Under the pieces are notes generated by a model. It did not search any database, was not told the origin of the DNA, and saw only the letters and a program-made list of their open reading frames with translations. A stretch of 37,180 nucleotides of DNA from Methylotenera sp. (GTDB lineage: Bacteria; Pseudomonadota; Gammaproteobacteria; Burkholderiales; Methylophilaceae), in assembly GCA_030655015.1 (NCBI GenBank), contig JAURWJ010000128.1, forward strand, positions 1 to 37,180, in the 5' to 3' direction. Positions 1-7,633 of the stretch are shown in pieces (position 1 is the stretch's first letter; each line of letters begins with the position of its first letter). The position numbers and the translations under genes were made by a program.

Positions 1-450
1 ACACCACAGAAAACCGATCAAACAGCCACAGTTAAAGCTACGCCAGATGCAGTTTGGAAATTATTAAGCGAACCATGCGCTATCAAAAACTGGCATCCAG
101 ACGTTGTAGACTGCCAGTCAGATACACCACTAAAACGCACGTTAACTTTAAAAAATGGTAGCAAAATTGCTGAGGAAGTCGATGAAATTCTGCCTGCAGA
201 AATGACTATCTCCTATCGCATCGGTGGCGAGATTGACCTTAAAGCATTACCTGTCAGCTCACTCACCGGCCGCGTTAAGGTTAAGGCCGAAGGCACGAAC
301 GCTAGTGTTTCATGGCTTGCACGTTATTATCGGGCAGATACTACCAACGAACCACCAAAAGGTATGGATGATGAATCTGCGCAGAAGGCTGTAAACGCTT
401 ATGTAAAAGCAGGATTGACTGGATTGGATAACCCAACAGTAAAAAAGTAA
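1..450 (+). CDS. SRPBCC family protein, MxaD-like (5' end outside window)
   Basis: The reading frame is open from base 1 to the TAA at 448-450, so about 149 C-terminal residues are visible and the start lies outside the window. The pattern KATPDAVW followed by KNWHPDV, then RTLTLKNG and a late ENPxxK-like helix, is that of START/SRPBCC (polyketide cyclase/dehydrase-like) proteins. The closest family I know is MxaD, which in methylotrophs is a periplasmic helper of methanol oxidation. A signal peptide would have been upstream, so its location cannot be judged. The lipid- or ligand-binding cavity is a family property. The specific MxaD role is inference, and other SRPBCC proteins share these motifs. 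A hairpin follows directly. Confidence 0.65.
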   Translation, partial: TPQKTDQTATVKATPDAVWKLLSEPCAIKNWHPDVVDCQSDTPLKRTLTLKNGSKIAEEVDEILPAEMTISYRIGGEIDLKALPVSSLTGRVKVKAEGTNASVSWLARYYRADTTNEPPKGMDDESAQKAVNAYVKAGLTGLDNPTVKK

Positions 451-462
451 CAGACCCCACAA

Positions 463-494
463 ATTATTCGCACAGTAAAGATTCTGCGAATAAT
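463..494 (+). terminator. Hairpin after the SRPBCC gene
   Basis: Perfect 10-bp arms (ATTATTCGCA / TGCGAATAAT) with a 12-nt loop lie 12 nt after the stop codon. The following bases are only moderately T-rich (ACTTCTT), so this is a probable but imperfect rho-independent terminator. It could also serve the oppositely oriented yaeQ, which ends nearby. Confidence 0.45.
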
Positions 495-551
495 ACTTCT
501 TGGTGGGGGAGATTTAAGCGGATATTTAGTCGTTAATCCCGTAAAGTTGTG

Positions 552-1100
552 CTAATACGCCTTACTAGGCGCTTTCAAAATCACGGGCGTGATGTCAAAG
601 CTACCATGATCATGCCCCACCAAAATTTCACCATCTTGAATAGTGCAGCTGATACTCATGCTACGTGCGGCCATATTCGCGAGTGCTTGCGTATCAGGTA
701 GATTGATAACGGTGAGATTGTTGAGTTTTAGTAGGCCTTTGCTGTTTTGCTCCCACCACATATCGGCGATTCTGCCACCGTAAAGCATCACCACCACTTG
801 TTTGGCGCGCCCTGCGGCTTTGCGTATGTCTTTTTCAGTGGGCAAGCCTACATCCATCCAAAGTTCGATGGCGCCGGTGAGGTCTTTTTGCCATAGGTCT
901 GGTTCTTCATCGTCGCTTAAACCTTTACCAAAAATAAGTGCTTCATTGGCGTAAAGCGCAAAGCCAAGCAGTCTGACCATGACACGCTCATCGGTTTCAG
1001 ATGGGTGTTTAGCTAGCGTGAGGCTGTGCTGTTGATAGTAATTGCGATCCATATCTGAAACTTGGAGGTCTATTTTGTAAATAGTGGATTTAATAGCCAT
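552..1100 (-). CDS. yaeQ: YaeQ family protein
   Basis: The 182-residue protein starts MAIKSTIYKIDLQVSDMDR and has HSLTLAKHPSETDERVMVRLL, GLSDDEEPDLW and an IELWMDVGLP segment, all hallmarks of the YaeQ family. Length equals that of the family (about 180 residues). YaeQ has a PD-(D/E)XK nuclease-like fold. Its function is unsettled; older reports linked the E. coli protein to suppression of an rfaH haemolysin transcription defect. The protein has no signal peptide and should be cytoplasmic. There is no clear Shine-Dalgarno before the ATG. It is divergent from ettA and seems to be a single-gene unit. Confidence 0.9.
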   Translation of the reverse strand: MAIKSTIYKIDLQVSDMDRNYYQQHSLTLAKHPSETDERVMVRLLGFALYANEALIFGKGLSDDEEPDLWQKDLTGAIELWMDVGLPTEKDIRKAAGRAKQVVVMLYGGRIADMWWEQNSKGLLKLNNLTVINLPDTQALANMAARSMSISCTIQDGEILVGHDHGSFDITPVILKAPSKAY

Positions 1101-1225
1101 GTGGTTTTTAGCATTCTTTGAAGTAGATGCATTATACCTACATTGCGCTTGCTATATTTGATAGCGAGCAAGGCACCCGGCTTTCTGTTAAGCTTTCATT
1201 TTTGTAAATTATTTAAGTAAAAGTC

Positions 1226-2890
1226 ATGGCTCAATACGTAATGTCTATGCTCCGCGTGAGCAAAATCGTCCCGCCTAAAAGAACAATTATTAAAGATATT
1301 TCATTATCTTTCTTCCCTGGCGCCAAAATTGGTTTGCTGGGGTTAAATGGTTCAGGTAAATCTACCGTGCTACGTATTATGGCAGGCGTAGATAAAGAAT
1401 TTGAAGGCGAAGTGCAGTGGCAACCGGGTATTTCTATCGGTTATTTACCACAAGAACCGCAATTGGACCCTGAAAAAACGGTGCGTGAAGAAGTTGAGTC
1501 TGGCATGGGTGAAGTGATGCAGGCACAAGCTAATTTAGAGGCGGTGTATGCGGCTTATGCAGAACCCGATGCGGATTTTGATAAGCTGGCTGAGTTGCAA
1601 GCTAAGTACGAGAACATTATTGCAGCTAGCGGTGCTGATTTAAGCACGCAGTTGGAAATTGCCGCTGATGCATTGCGGTTACCGCCCTGGGATGCAAAAA
1701 TCGGCCCGCTTTCTGGTGGTGAAAAGCGCCGCGTGGCCTTGTGTAAATTATTGCTTTCCAAGCCTGATATGTTGTTGCTGGATGAGCCAACCAACCATTT
1801 GGATGCGGAATCTGTGGAGTGGCTGGAGCAGTTTTTGGTGCGCTTCCCTGGTACGGTGGTGGCGGTTACGCATGATCGATACTTTTTAGACAACGCAGCA
1901 GAATGGATTTTAGAGTTAGACCGTGGCCATGGCATTCCATGGAAAGGTAATTACTCAAGCTGGTTAGAGCAAAAGCAAGCGCGTTTAGCGTTAGAAGAAT
2001 CACAAGAGTCATCACGCCGTAAAGCACTAAATACCGAACTAGAATGGGTGCGCCAAAACCCGAAAGCACGCCAAGCCAAGAGTAAATCACGTATTGCTCG
2101 CTACGAAGAGTTAGCCAGTGCCGAATATCAAAAACGTAACGAAACGCAGGAGATTTTCATCCCCGCAGGTGAGCGTTTGGGCGACCAGGTGATTGAGTTT
2201 AACAACGTCACCAAAGCCTTTAAAGACCGCTTGTTGATTGATAACTTGAGCTTTAGTGTGCCAGCTGGTGCGATTGTCGGCATTATCGGCCCCAATGGTG
2301 CGGGTAAATCGACATTATTTAAAATGATTACCGGTAAAGAGCAGCCAGATAGTGGTGAAGTAAAAATTGGTCAAACCGTGAAAATGGCTTATGTAGATCA
2401 AAGCCGCGATGCATTGAGCGATGCTAAAACCGTGTTTGATGAAATCTCCGGCGGCTCGGATATTTTAACGGTGGGACGTTATGAAACGCCATCTCGCGCC
2501 TATATCGGCCGCTTTAACTTTAAGGGTGGCGATCAACAAAAGTTGGTCGGTAATCTATCCGGCGGTGAGCGTGGCCGTTTGCATTTAGCTAAAACACTGA
2601 TTTCCGGCGGCAACGTATTACTACTGGATGAACCGTCAAACGATTTGGATGTAGAAACCCTACGTGCGCTGGAAGATGCCCTGCTGGAGTTTGCAGGCTG
2701 CGTATTGGTCATCTCACATGATCGCTGGTTTCTGGACCGTATCGCAACGCATATCTTGGCGGCAGAAGGTGACTCACAATGGACGTTCTTTAACGGTAAC
2801 TATCAGGAATATGAAGCTGATAAGCGTAAACGTTTGGGTGAGGAAGGGGCAAAGCCTAAACGTATTCGCTATAAGCCAATCACAAGGTAG
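1226..2890 (+). CDS. ettA: Energy-dependent translational throttle protein EttA (ABC-F)
   Basis: The 554-residue protein has the usual length of EttA (E. coli 555). Two ABC ATPase domains follow each other: Walker A GLNGSGKS at about 39-46 with signature LSGGEKRR and LLLDEPTNHLD, and a second Walker A GPNGAGKS near 355-362 with LSGGERGR and LLLDEPSNDLD. There are no membrane segments, as expected for ABC-F proteins that bind the ribosomal E site. The N-terminus (MAQYVMSMLRVSKIVPPKR) aligns with the family start, which supports this ATG. EttA gates the first steps of elongation according to the ATP/ADP ratio. The linker between domains (about 240-300) is rich in basic residues and RQNPKARQAKS, typical of the family. 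Confidence 0.95.
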   Translation: MAQYVMSMLRVSKIVPPKRTIIKDISLSFFPGAKIGLLGLNGSGKSTVLRIMAGVDKEFEGEVQWQPGISIGYLPQEPQLDPEKTVREEVESGMGEVMQAQANLEAVYAAYAEPDADFDKLAELQAKYENIIAASGADLSTQLEIAADALRLPPWDAKIGPLSGGEKRRVALCKLLLSKPDMLLLDEPTNHLDAESVEWLEQFLVRFPGTVVAVTHDRYFLDNAAEWILELDRGHGIPWKGNYSSWLEQKQARLALEESQESSRRKALNTELEWVRQNPKARQAKSKSRIARYEELASAEYQKRNETQEIFIPAGERLGDQVIEFNNVTKAFKDRLLIDNLSFSVPAGAIVGIIGPNGAGKSTLFKMITGKEQPDSGEVKIGQTVKMAYVDQSRDALSDAKTVFDEISGGSDILTVGRYETPSRAYIGRFNFKGGDQQKLVGNLSGGERGRLHLAKTLISGGNVLLLDEPSNDLDVETLRALEDALLEFAGCVLVISHDRWFLDRIATHILAAEGDSQWTFFNGNYQEYEADKRKRLGEEGAKPKRIRYKPITR

Positions 2891-2898
2891 TTGAAGTT

Positions 2899-3429
2899 GT
2901 GAAAGTCTTGGCCCTTTCTGGTAGTCTTCGGGCGTCATCTAGTAACACGGCTTTGCTTCGAGCGGTTGCCCGTTTAGCACCGTCGGATATGGCCGTTGAA
3001 TTATTCGATAGTCTTGGGCAGCTGCCACTTTTTAACCCTGACCTTGAGGTGACTAGCCCTTCCTCTGTTGCATACTTGCGTGAACGGATTATGTCTGCAG
3101 ATGCGCTGATTATTGCAAGCCCAGAATACGCGCATGGCATGACTGGCGTCATGAAGAATGCGCTTGATTGGATGGTTGGCTGTGAGGCCTTTGTTAATAA
3201 GCCAGTTGCTTTACTAAATGCTTCGCCAAGGGCAGTTTATGCTCACGCCGCCTTGAGAGAAACTGTTTCTGTCATGTCCGCACGGATTATTGAAAATGCA
3301 TCCATTACCGTGCCTATTCTCGGCTCCAATCTGAGTGAAGATGGAATTGTACTTCATCCAGAAATTTCAGCATCGCTGAGAGTAGCACTTGTTGCATTAG
3401 CTGTTTCTGTTGAGGCCGTGCCTATTTGA
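2899..3429 (+). CDS. NADPH-dependent FMN reductase family protein
   Basis: The 176-residue flavodoxin-like protein begins with GTG, eight bases after ettA. The N-terminal LALSGSLRASSSNTALLRA is the phosphate-binding loop of the NADPH-dependent FMN reductase family (ChrR/YieF/SsuE-like). The ASPEYAHGMTGVMKNALDW motif is the second family signature and contacts the flavin. The protein is cytoplasmic and presumably a homo-oligomer that reduces FMN, quinones or other electrophiles with NAD(P)H. The substrate cannot be told from sequence. The close spacing to ettA suggests read-through transcription. Confidence 0.85.
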   Translation: MKVLALSGSLRASSSNTALLRAVARLAPSDMAVELFDSLGQLPLFNPDLEVTSPSSVAYLRERIMSADALIIASPEYAHGMTGVMKNALDWMVGCEAFVNKPVALLNASPRAVYAHAALRETVSVMSARIIENASITVPILGSNLSEDGIVLHPEISASLRVALVALAVSVEAVPI

Positions 3430-3480
3430 GGGTGTCTATTACTGAAAATCCAGCAAAACTAGCGGTATCCAGCTTGCTTG

Positions 3481-4266
3481 TCATTCAATATGGATGCGTG
3501 ATTTATGAGGTGCATTTTTTGCCAGATAATCCCACAACACAGGTGGAATAAGCCGCATTAATCTAGCTACCCAGCCCATTTGCCATGGAATCACACAGAA
3601 GCGGCATTTGCGTTCAATTGCATCTACAAACTTGGTTGCAGCAATATCCGCATCCATTAAAAATGGCATTTTATAGGTGTTGATGTTTGTCATCGGCGTG
3701 CGGATGTAGCCTGGGGCGATGGTGGTGACGGCAATGTTGTGGTGCAACATTTCAACGCGCAAGCTTTCTAAATAGGCAATGGCTGCTGCTTTTGAGGCAC
3801 TGTAAGCGCCTGCACCAGGTAAGCCACGTATGCCTGCCACGCTGGCGATGCCGATGAGTTGTCCTTGCCCAGCTTTGCGCATGGCTTCAATAAATGGTTG
3901 AAAAGTATGCACTAGCCCAAGGACATTGATGTCCATGACGGCTTGAAATGTGGCAATGTCTTCTTGTTGTTCAGTAAGGGTGCCGCTACTCACACCTGCG
4001 CTGGCAATGACAACGTCAGGTGTGCCATATTGTTGTATAAAGTTTGCGGCGGCTGAGGCAAGTGCAGCGCTGTCTCTCACATCAAGTGGGTAGATTGCAC
4101 ATTTAATGTTGCCATGACTCTCTAAACTTTTTTGCAGTTTATGTAAGTGCTCACTGCGCCTTGCAACCAATCCGATAAATGTGTCTTTATTTATATATCG
4201 TTTTGCATATTCATGTGCAAGTGCTTCACCTATGCCACTTGATGCGCCTGTGATAAAAACTTTCAT
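3481..4266 (-). CDS. Short-chain dehydrogenase/reductase
   Basis: The 261-residue Rossmann-fold protein has the dinucleotide-binding TGASSGIGEA at 6-15, the structural Asn in MDINVLG (N114), a catalytic Ser in IASVAG (S142) and YSASK (Y155, K159). The catalytic set of the classical SDR family is therefore complete. The ARR after the second strand points to NADP(H) preference. The C-terminal part resembles the YqjQ/DltE-like 'SDR family NAD(P)-dependent oxidoreductases' that often act on acyl or membrane-associated substrates, but the substrate is unknown. It lies downstream of dsbA and is separated from it by a terminator, so it is probably transcribed on its own. Confidence 0.88.
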   Translation of the reverse strand: MKVFITGASSGIGEALAHEYAKRYINKDTFIGLVARRSEHLHKLQKSLESHGNIKCAIYPLDVRDSAALASAAANFIQQYGTPDVVIASAGVSSGTLTEQQEDIATFQAVMDINVLGLVHTFQPFIEAMRKAGQGQLIGIASVAGIRGLPGAGAYSASKAAAIAYLESLRVEMLHHNIAVTTIAPGYIRTPMTNINTYKMPFLMDADIAATKFVDAIERKCRFCVIPWQMGWVARLMRLIPPVLWDYLAKNAPHKSRIHIE

Positions 4267-4302
4267 AGCATTTTCCAGAATAAAAACGAGTTACATGAAT
4301 GT

Positions 4303-4336
4303 AAAAAACCCGTATTACCACAAGGTAAAACGGGTT
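4303..4336 (-). terminator. Rho-independent terminator of dsbA
   Basis: Read on the minus strand: AACCCGT pairs with ACGGGTT, with a further partly paired inner stem, and is followed by a run of T (TTTTTTAC). It lies between dsbA and the SDR gene. The plus-strand flank is also T-rich, but there is no plus-strand gene to stop. Confidence 0.75.
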
Positions 4337-4436
4337 GGTTTTAATACTCACAAGCTGCTTGAGTTTACCGCTATTATACAAAGCTACCAGTTAAATATTT
4401 TTTTGTAAAAAGTTTTAAACCAGTTGGCTTCCTTTG

Positions 4437-5084
4437 TTACTTTTTTGCGGGTGTTGCCGCTCTAGCCTTATCGGCACGGATATTTGTAATGATGTAGTCT
4501 GCTGTTTTTAAAGCGGCATCATTGTTGCCAGCCATGGTGCTAGAGGTAATGAATTGACCATTGATGATTAGGCTAGGTACGCCTGTTGCACCTGATGCGC
4601 GAAAGATGTTCGCTGCACGGTTTAAGCTGGTATTAGTAGAAAAAGATCCGAAAGCTTCTTCAACTTTCTTTTTATCTAAACCAGCTTGCTTGGTTACCCA
4701 GTCAATCGCTGCTTTTTCATCCGTTGGTTTGAGTGTTTTTTTTGTGTGAATGGCTTCAAATAATGGTGCGTGTAGTTTTTCTAAAACACCCAAAGTTTCC
4801 ATTGCATAATAAGTTTTTGCCATTGGCGCCCATGCTTGATGCGGCAAGCCAGGTACACGCTTAAATACTACATCAGCGGGTAATTTTTTAACCCATGTAT
4901 TTAATGAGGATTCCATTTGGTGGCAATGACCGCAGCCGTACCAAAACAGTTCGATCACTTCGATTTTATTGGGGGTGTCGGAGGTGATGACTTGAGCCGT
5001 TTTATCAAAATCTTTACCCAGTTGTGGGTCTGCCATCACATTGAATGAGGCAAGTAACATTAAAGCCGTTAATAATTTCTTCAT
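4437..5084 (-). CDS. dsbA: Thiol:disulfide interchange protein DsbA/DsbL type
   Basis: The 215-residue exported thioredoxin-fold protein has a signal peptide MKKLLTALMLLASFNVMA, cleaved before DPQ. The active site is C51-G-H-C54 in FWYGCGHCHQ and the cis-proline loop is GATGVPSLII. E. coli DsbA has CPHC; CGHC is common in betaproteobacterial DsbA. It introduces disulfides into periplasmic proteins and needs DsbB, which is not in this window. A helical insert (about 85-150) matches the family. AAGGA lies 10 nt upstream of the ATG. The SPOR-domain gene lies just upstream in the same direction. Mature exported proteins of the nearby amyloid operon contain no cysteine, so they would not be DsbA substrates. 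Confidence 0.92.
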   Translation of the reverse strand: MKKLLTALMLLASFNVMADPQLGKDFDKTAQVITSDTPNKIEVIELFWYGCGHCHQMESSLNTWVKKLPADVVFKRVPGLPHQAWAPMAKTYYAMETLGVLEKLHAPLFEAIHTKKTLKPTDEKAAIDWVTKQAGLDKKKVEEAFGSFSTNTSLNRAANIFRASGATGVPSLIINGQFITSSTMAGNNDAALKTADYIITNIRADKARAATPAKK

Positions 5085-5208
5085 TGATATTTTTCCTTGG
5101 TTTAAGTGATGCTTCAGATTTGCCTATCTAAAACGAATGATGTTGAATTTGGCTGACATCAGTTTTGTTAATAATAATAGCGTTACTCACAGTTGACCAG
5201 AATTTTGG

Positions 5209-5811
5209 CTATTGGTTTTCATTATTCACTTTAATCAGGTCAGCTTTAAAGCCGTTGCTGGTTAATTCAGTTTTTGTTTTGTTGATTTGATCTAAATTAT
5301 CTAAAGGCCCAACACGCACACGGTGCAAAATGCCTTTATTCGGAATAGCCGCCGTTTGTACCAACGCCTCAAAACCTAGCAACGCTAATTTAGCTTTCAT
5401 ATTGTCGGCATCTTCTTCTGTTGCAAAAGCACCCACTTGTAAAAAGTAACTGCTTGGTATGATCGTTTGAGGCTCTTCTTTAATTTCGATTTCTTCAGGC
5501 GCTACTTTGCGCTCGGTTCCGGGCAAAATGGTGTAAAAATCAAAGCGCGTTTTATCATCTTCGTTATCCACCTGATTGTTATTAGCATCAACTTGTTTTT
5601 TTGCATTTTCTGCGATTTTTTCTGCGATTGGTTTAGCCGGTTTATCCAAGCTGGTAAAGGGGCTATCAATCCCGTTGATATACATAACGACCGCCAGTGA
5701 TGCGGCTACGCCTAATAAAACCCCTACTAATAATCCAGAAAAAAATGGACTGCCATTGCTGGCTCTTTTAGTACGTTCAGGGCTTGGTTTGTAATCTCTA
5801 CTCATATTCAT
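5209..5811 (-). CDS. SPOR-domain membrane protein (FtsN-like)
   Basis: The 200-residue protein has a short basic N-terminus, one transmembrane helix at about 24-46 (FSGLLVGVLLGVAASLAVVM) and a charged periplasmic linker. A C-terminal SPOR domain starts at SYFLQVGAFATEEDA and ends at the last residues. SPOR domains bind denuded septal peptidoglycan, and the layout (in/TM/linker/SPOR) is that of FtsN-type division proteins. The argS-SPOR gene pair is common in betaproteobacteria, and the two genes here are 26 bp apart. AAGGA sits 4 nt before the ATG. Calling it FtsN outright would need the essential FtsA/FtsQLB-interacting segments, which I cannot confirm. Confidence 0.88.
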   Translation of the reverse strand: MNMSRDYKPSPERTKRASNGSPFFSGLLVGVLLGVAASLAVVMYINGIDSPFTSLDKPAKPIAEKIAENAKKQVDANNNQVDNEDDKTRFDFYTILPGTERKVAPEEIEIKEEPQTIIPSSYFLQVGAFATEEDADNMKAKLALLGFEALVQTAAIPNKGILHRVRVGPLDNLDQINKTKTELTSNGFKADLIKVNNENQ

Positions 5812-5837
5812 GTAATCCTTATTTTTTTAAAGCTAGC

Positions 5838-7496
5838 CTACATTTTATTCGGGGCGCTGACGCCCAGTAAATCCAGGCCATTTTTAAGCACTTGTTGCGT
5901 GGCGCAGATTAAGCTCAAGCGTGCCAGTTTCAGCGCTTCGTCATCAATTAAAAATTTATATTCGTTATAGTAGCTGTGCAAGTCGCTGGCTAACTCTTTT
6001 AAGTAGTTAGCAATCACATGCGGTGCAAGCTCAGTGGCTGCATTGGCAACCACCTCTGGGTATTCGCTCAGGCGTTGCATCAGCGCGGTTTCATGTGCGT
6101 TATTAAGTGGGCTTAAATCTACATGGATTAAGCTTGCCGTATCGCCATTCCATTGGCTCAACACGCTACAAATACGCGCATGCGCATATTGAATATAATA
6201 AACCGGGTTATCGTTGCTTTGACTACGGGCTAAATCAATATCAAACACCAATTGCGAATCCGCACGGCGTGCTGCCAGAAAATATCTGGTAGCGTCACAA
6301 CCGACTTCTTCAATCAAATCACGCAGGGTCACATAGCTACCTGCACGTTTGGATAGTTTGACTTCTTCTCCGCCACGCATGACAGTGACCATTTGATGCA
6401 ATACATAATCAGGCCAGCCTTGAGGAATGCCAATATCTAAAGCCTGCAAACCAGCGCGAACACGGGTAATCGTGCTGTGATGGTCGGCGCCCTGCTCGTT
6501 AATGACGCGCACAAAGCCGCGATTCCATTTATCGGTATGGTAGGCAATATCAGGCACAAAATAAGTGTAGCCACCATCGGTTTTACGCATGACGCGGTCT
6601 TTGTCATCGCCAAAGTCGGTAGTTTTGAGCCAAAGCGCTTGATGTTCTTCGTAAGTATGGCCGCGGTTGATGAGTGCTTGCACCGTTTGTTCAACATGGC
6701 CGGTGGTATAAAGCGCACTTTCGAGTGAAAACACGTCAAATTTAATTTGAAACGCTTTTAAGTCTAAATCTTGCTCGTGGCGTAAATACGCTACGCTAAA
6801 GGTGCGAATTGATTCTAAATCGTTAATATCACCGCTGGCAGTGACTTCAATATCATCGGCGATTACCGTGTGTTTGGTCAGAAAAGCCGCCGCAATATCA
6901 TTGATATATTCGCCACGGTAACCGTTTTCTGGAAAGCTCACATGGTCAGTCGAGATGCCCTTGCATCGCGCCAAAACAGAAATGGTGAGGTTATCAATTT
7001 GCGCACCGGCATCGTTGTAATAAAACTCACGCGTCACATCCCAGCCATTTGCATCTAACAAACGCGCTAAACAATCCCCTACTGCCGCGCCACGCCCGTG
7101 CCCTACATGTAAAGGCCCAGTCGGGTTGGCAGATACAAACTCTACCTGCACCTTTTGTTTATTGCCGATGGTATTGCGCCCATATAGGCTAGCTGTTTTG
7201 AGTACTTCTTTAATCACCACTTGTTTAGATTGCGGACTCAAAAAGAAATTGATAAAACCCGCCCCCGCGATTTCAGTTTTAGCCACATATTCGCTGACTG
7301 GGAGGGCTTCAATAATCTGAGTAGCAATCGCACGTGGGTTTTGTTTAAGCGGTTTGGCCAAAACTAGTGCTAAATTTGTGGCAAAATCGCCATGGTCTGC
7401 AGATTTTGGGCGTTCTAATAAAATGTTTAAGTCAGCAACGTCAGGCGCAATAGTTTTTGCGGCGGCGGCCAATAATTGGGTAAGATGTGTTTTCAC
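5838..7496 (-). CDS. argS: Arginyl-tRNA synthetase
   Basis: This class I aminoacyl-tRNA synthetase has the HIGH-type motif HVGH in [12 protein letters not shown], a KMSKS-type KLSKR in [20 protein letters not shown], and the C-terminal anticodon-binding DALR-type helices ending [13 protein letters not shown]. The longest frame would start at 7586. However, its extra 30 codons (7497-7586) are built largely from a 19-bp perfect inverted repeat and do not resemble the family. I prefer the GTG at 7496, giving 552 residues and VKTHLTQLL, the usual ArgS beginning. No strong Shine-Dalgarno is visible for either start. It is divergent from priA and is followed by the SPOR gene. Confidence 0.92.
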   Translation of the reverse strand: MKTHLTQLLAAAAKTIAPDVADLNILLERPKSADHGDFATNLALVLAKPLKQNPRAIATQIIEALPVSEYVAKTEIAGAGFINFFLSPQSKQVVIKEVLKTASLYGRNTIGNKQKVQVEFVSANPTGPLHVGHGRGAAVGDCLARLLDANGWDVTREFYYNDAGAQIDNLTISVLARCKGISTDHVSFPENGYRGEYINDIAAAFLTKHTVIADDIEVTASGDINDLESIRTFSVAYLRHEQDLDLKAFQIKFDVFSLESALYTTGHVEQTVQALINRGHTYEEHQALWLKTTDFGDDKDRVMRKTDGGYTYFVPDIAYHTDKWNRGFVRVINEQGADHHSTITRVRAGLQALDIGIPQGWPDYVLHQMVTVMRGGEEVKLSKRAGSYVTLRDLIEEVGCDATRYFLAARRADSQLVFDIDLARSQSNDNPVYYIQYAHARICSVLSQWNGDTASLIHVDLSPLNNAHETALMQRLSEYPEVVANAATELAPHVIANYLKELASDLHSYYNEYKFLIDDEALKLARLSLICATQQVLKNGLDLLGVSAPNKM

Positions 7497-7528
7497 AGTA
7501 ATTGCATAAAATGCTAAAAGCGGTATTT

Positions 7529-7572
7529 TAACCCAGATTATCACTTCGGACGTGAAGTGATAATCTGGGTTA
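7529..7572. repeat. 19-bp perfect inverted repeat between argS and priA
   Basis: The arms at 7529-7547 and 7554-7572 are exact reverse complements separated by six bases (GGACGT). The repeat lies between the proposed argS start (7496, minus) and the priA start (7634, plus), in the shared promoter region. It could be an operator, a transcript hairpin in the argS leader, or a degenerate mobile palindrome. Nothing in the sequence decides between these. Confidence 0.8.
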
Positions 7573-7633
7573 GCTACTGTAATCACTTTTTATTTAATCA
7601 GGTTTTTTTAATCACAGCGTAATCAAATCACCA

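Noticed and set aside
7497-7586. N-terminal extension of ArgS
   Set aside because: The codons derive mostly from a palindrome and do not resemble ArgS. The family-like sequence starts at the GTG at 7496.
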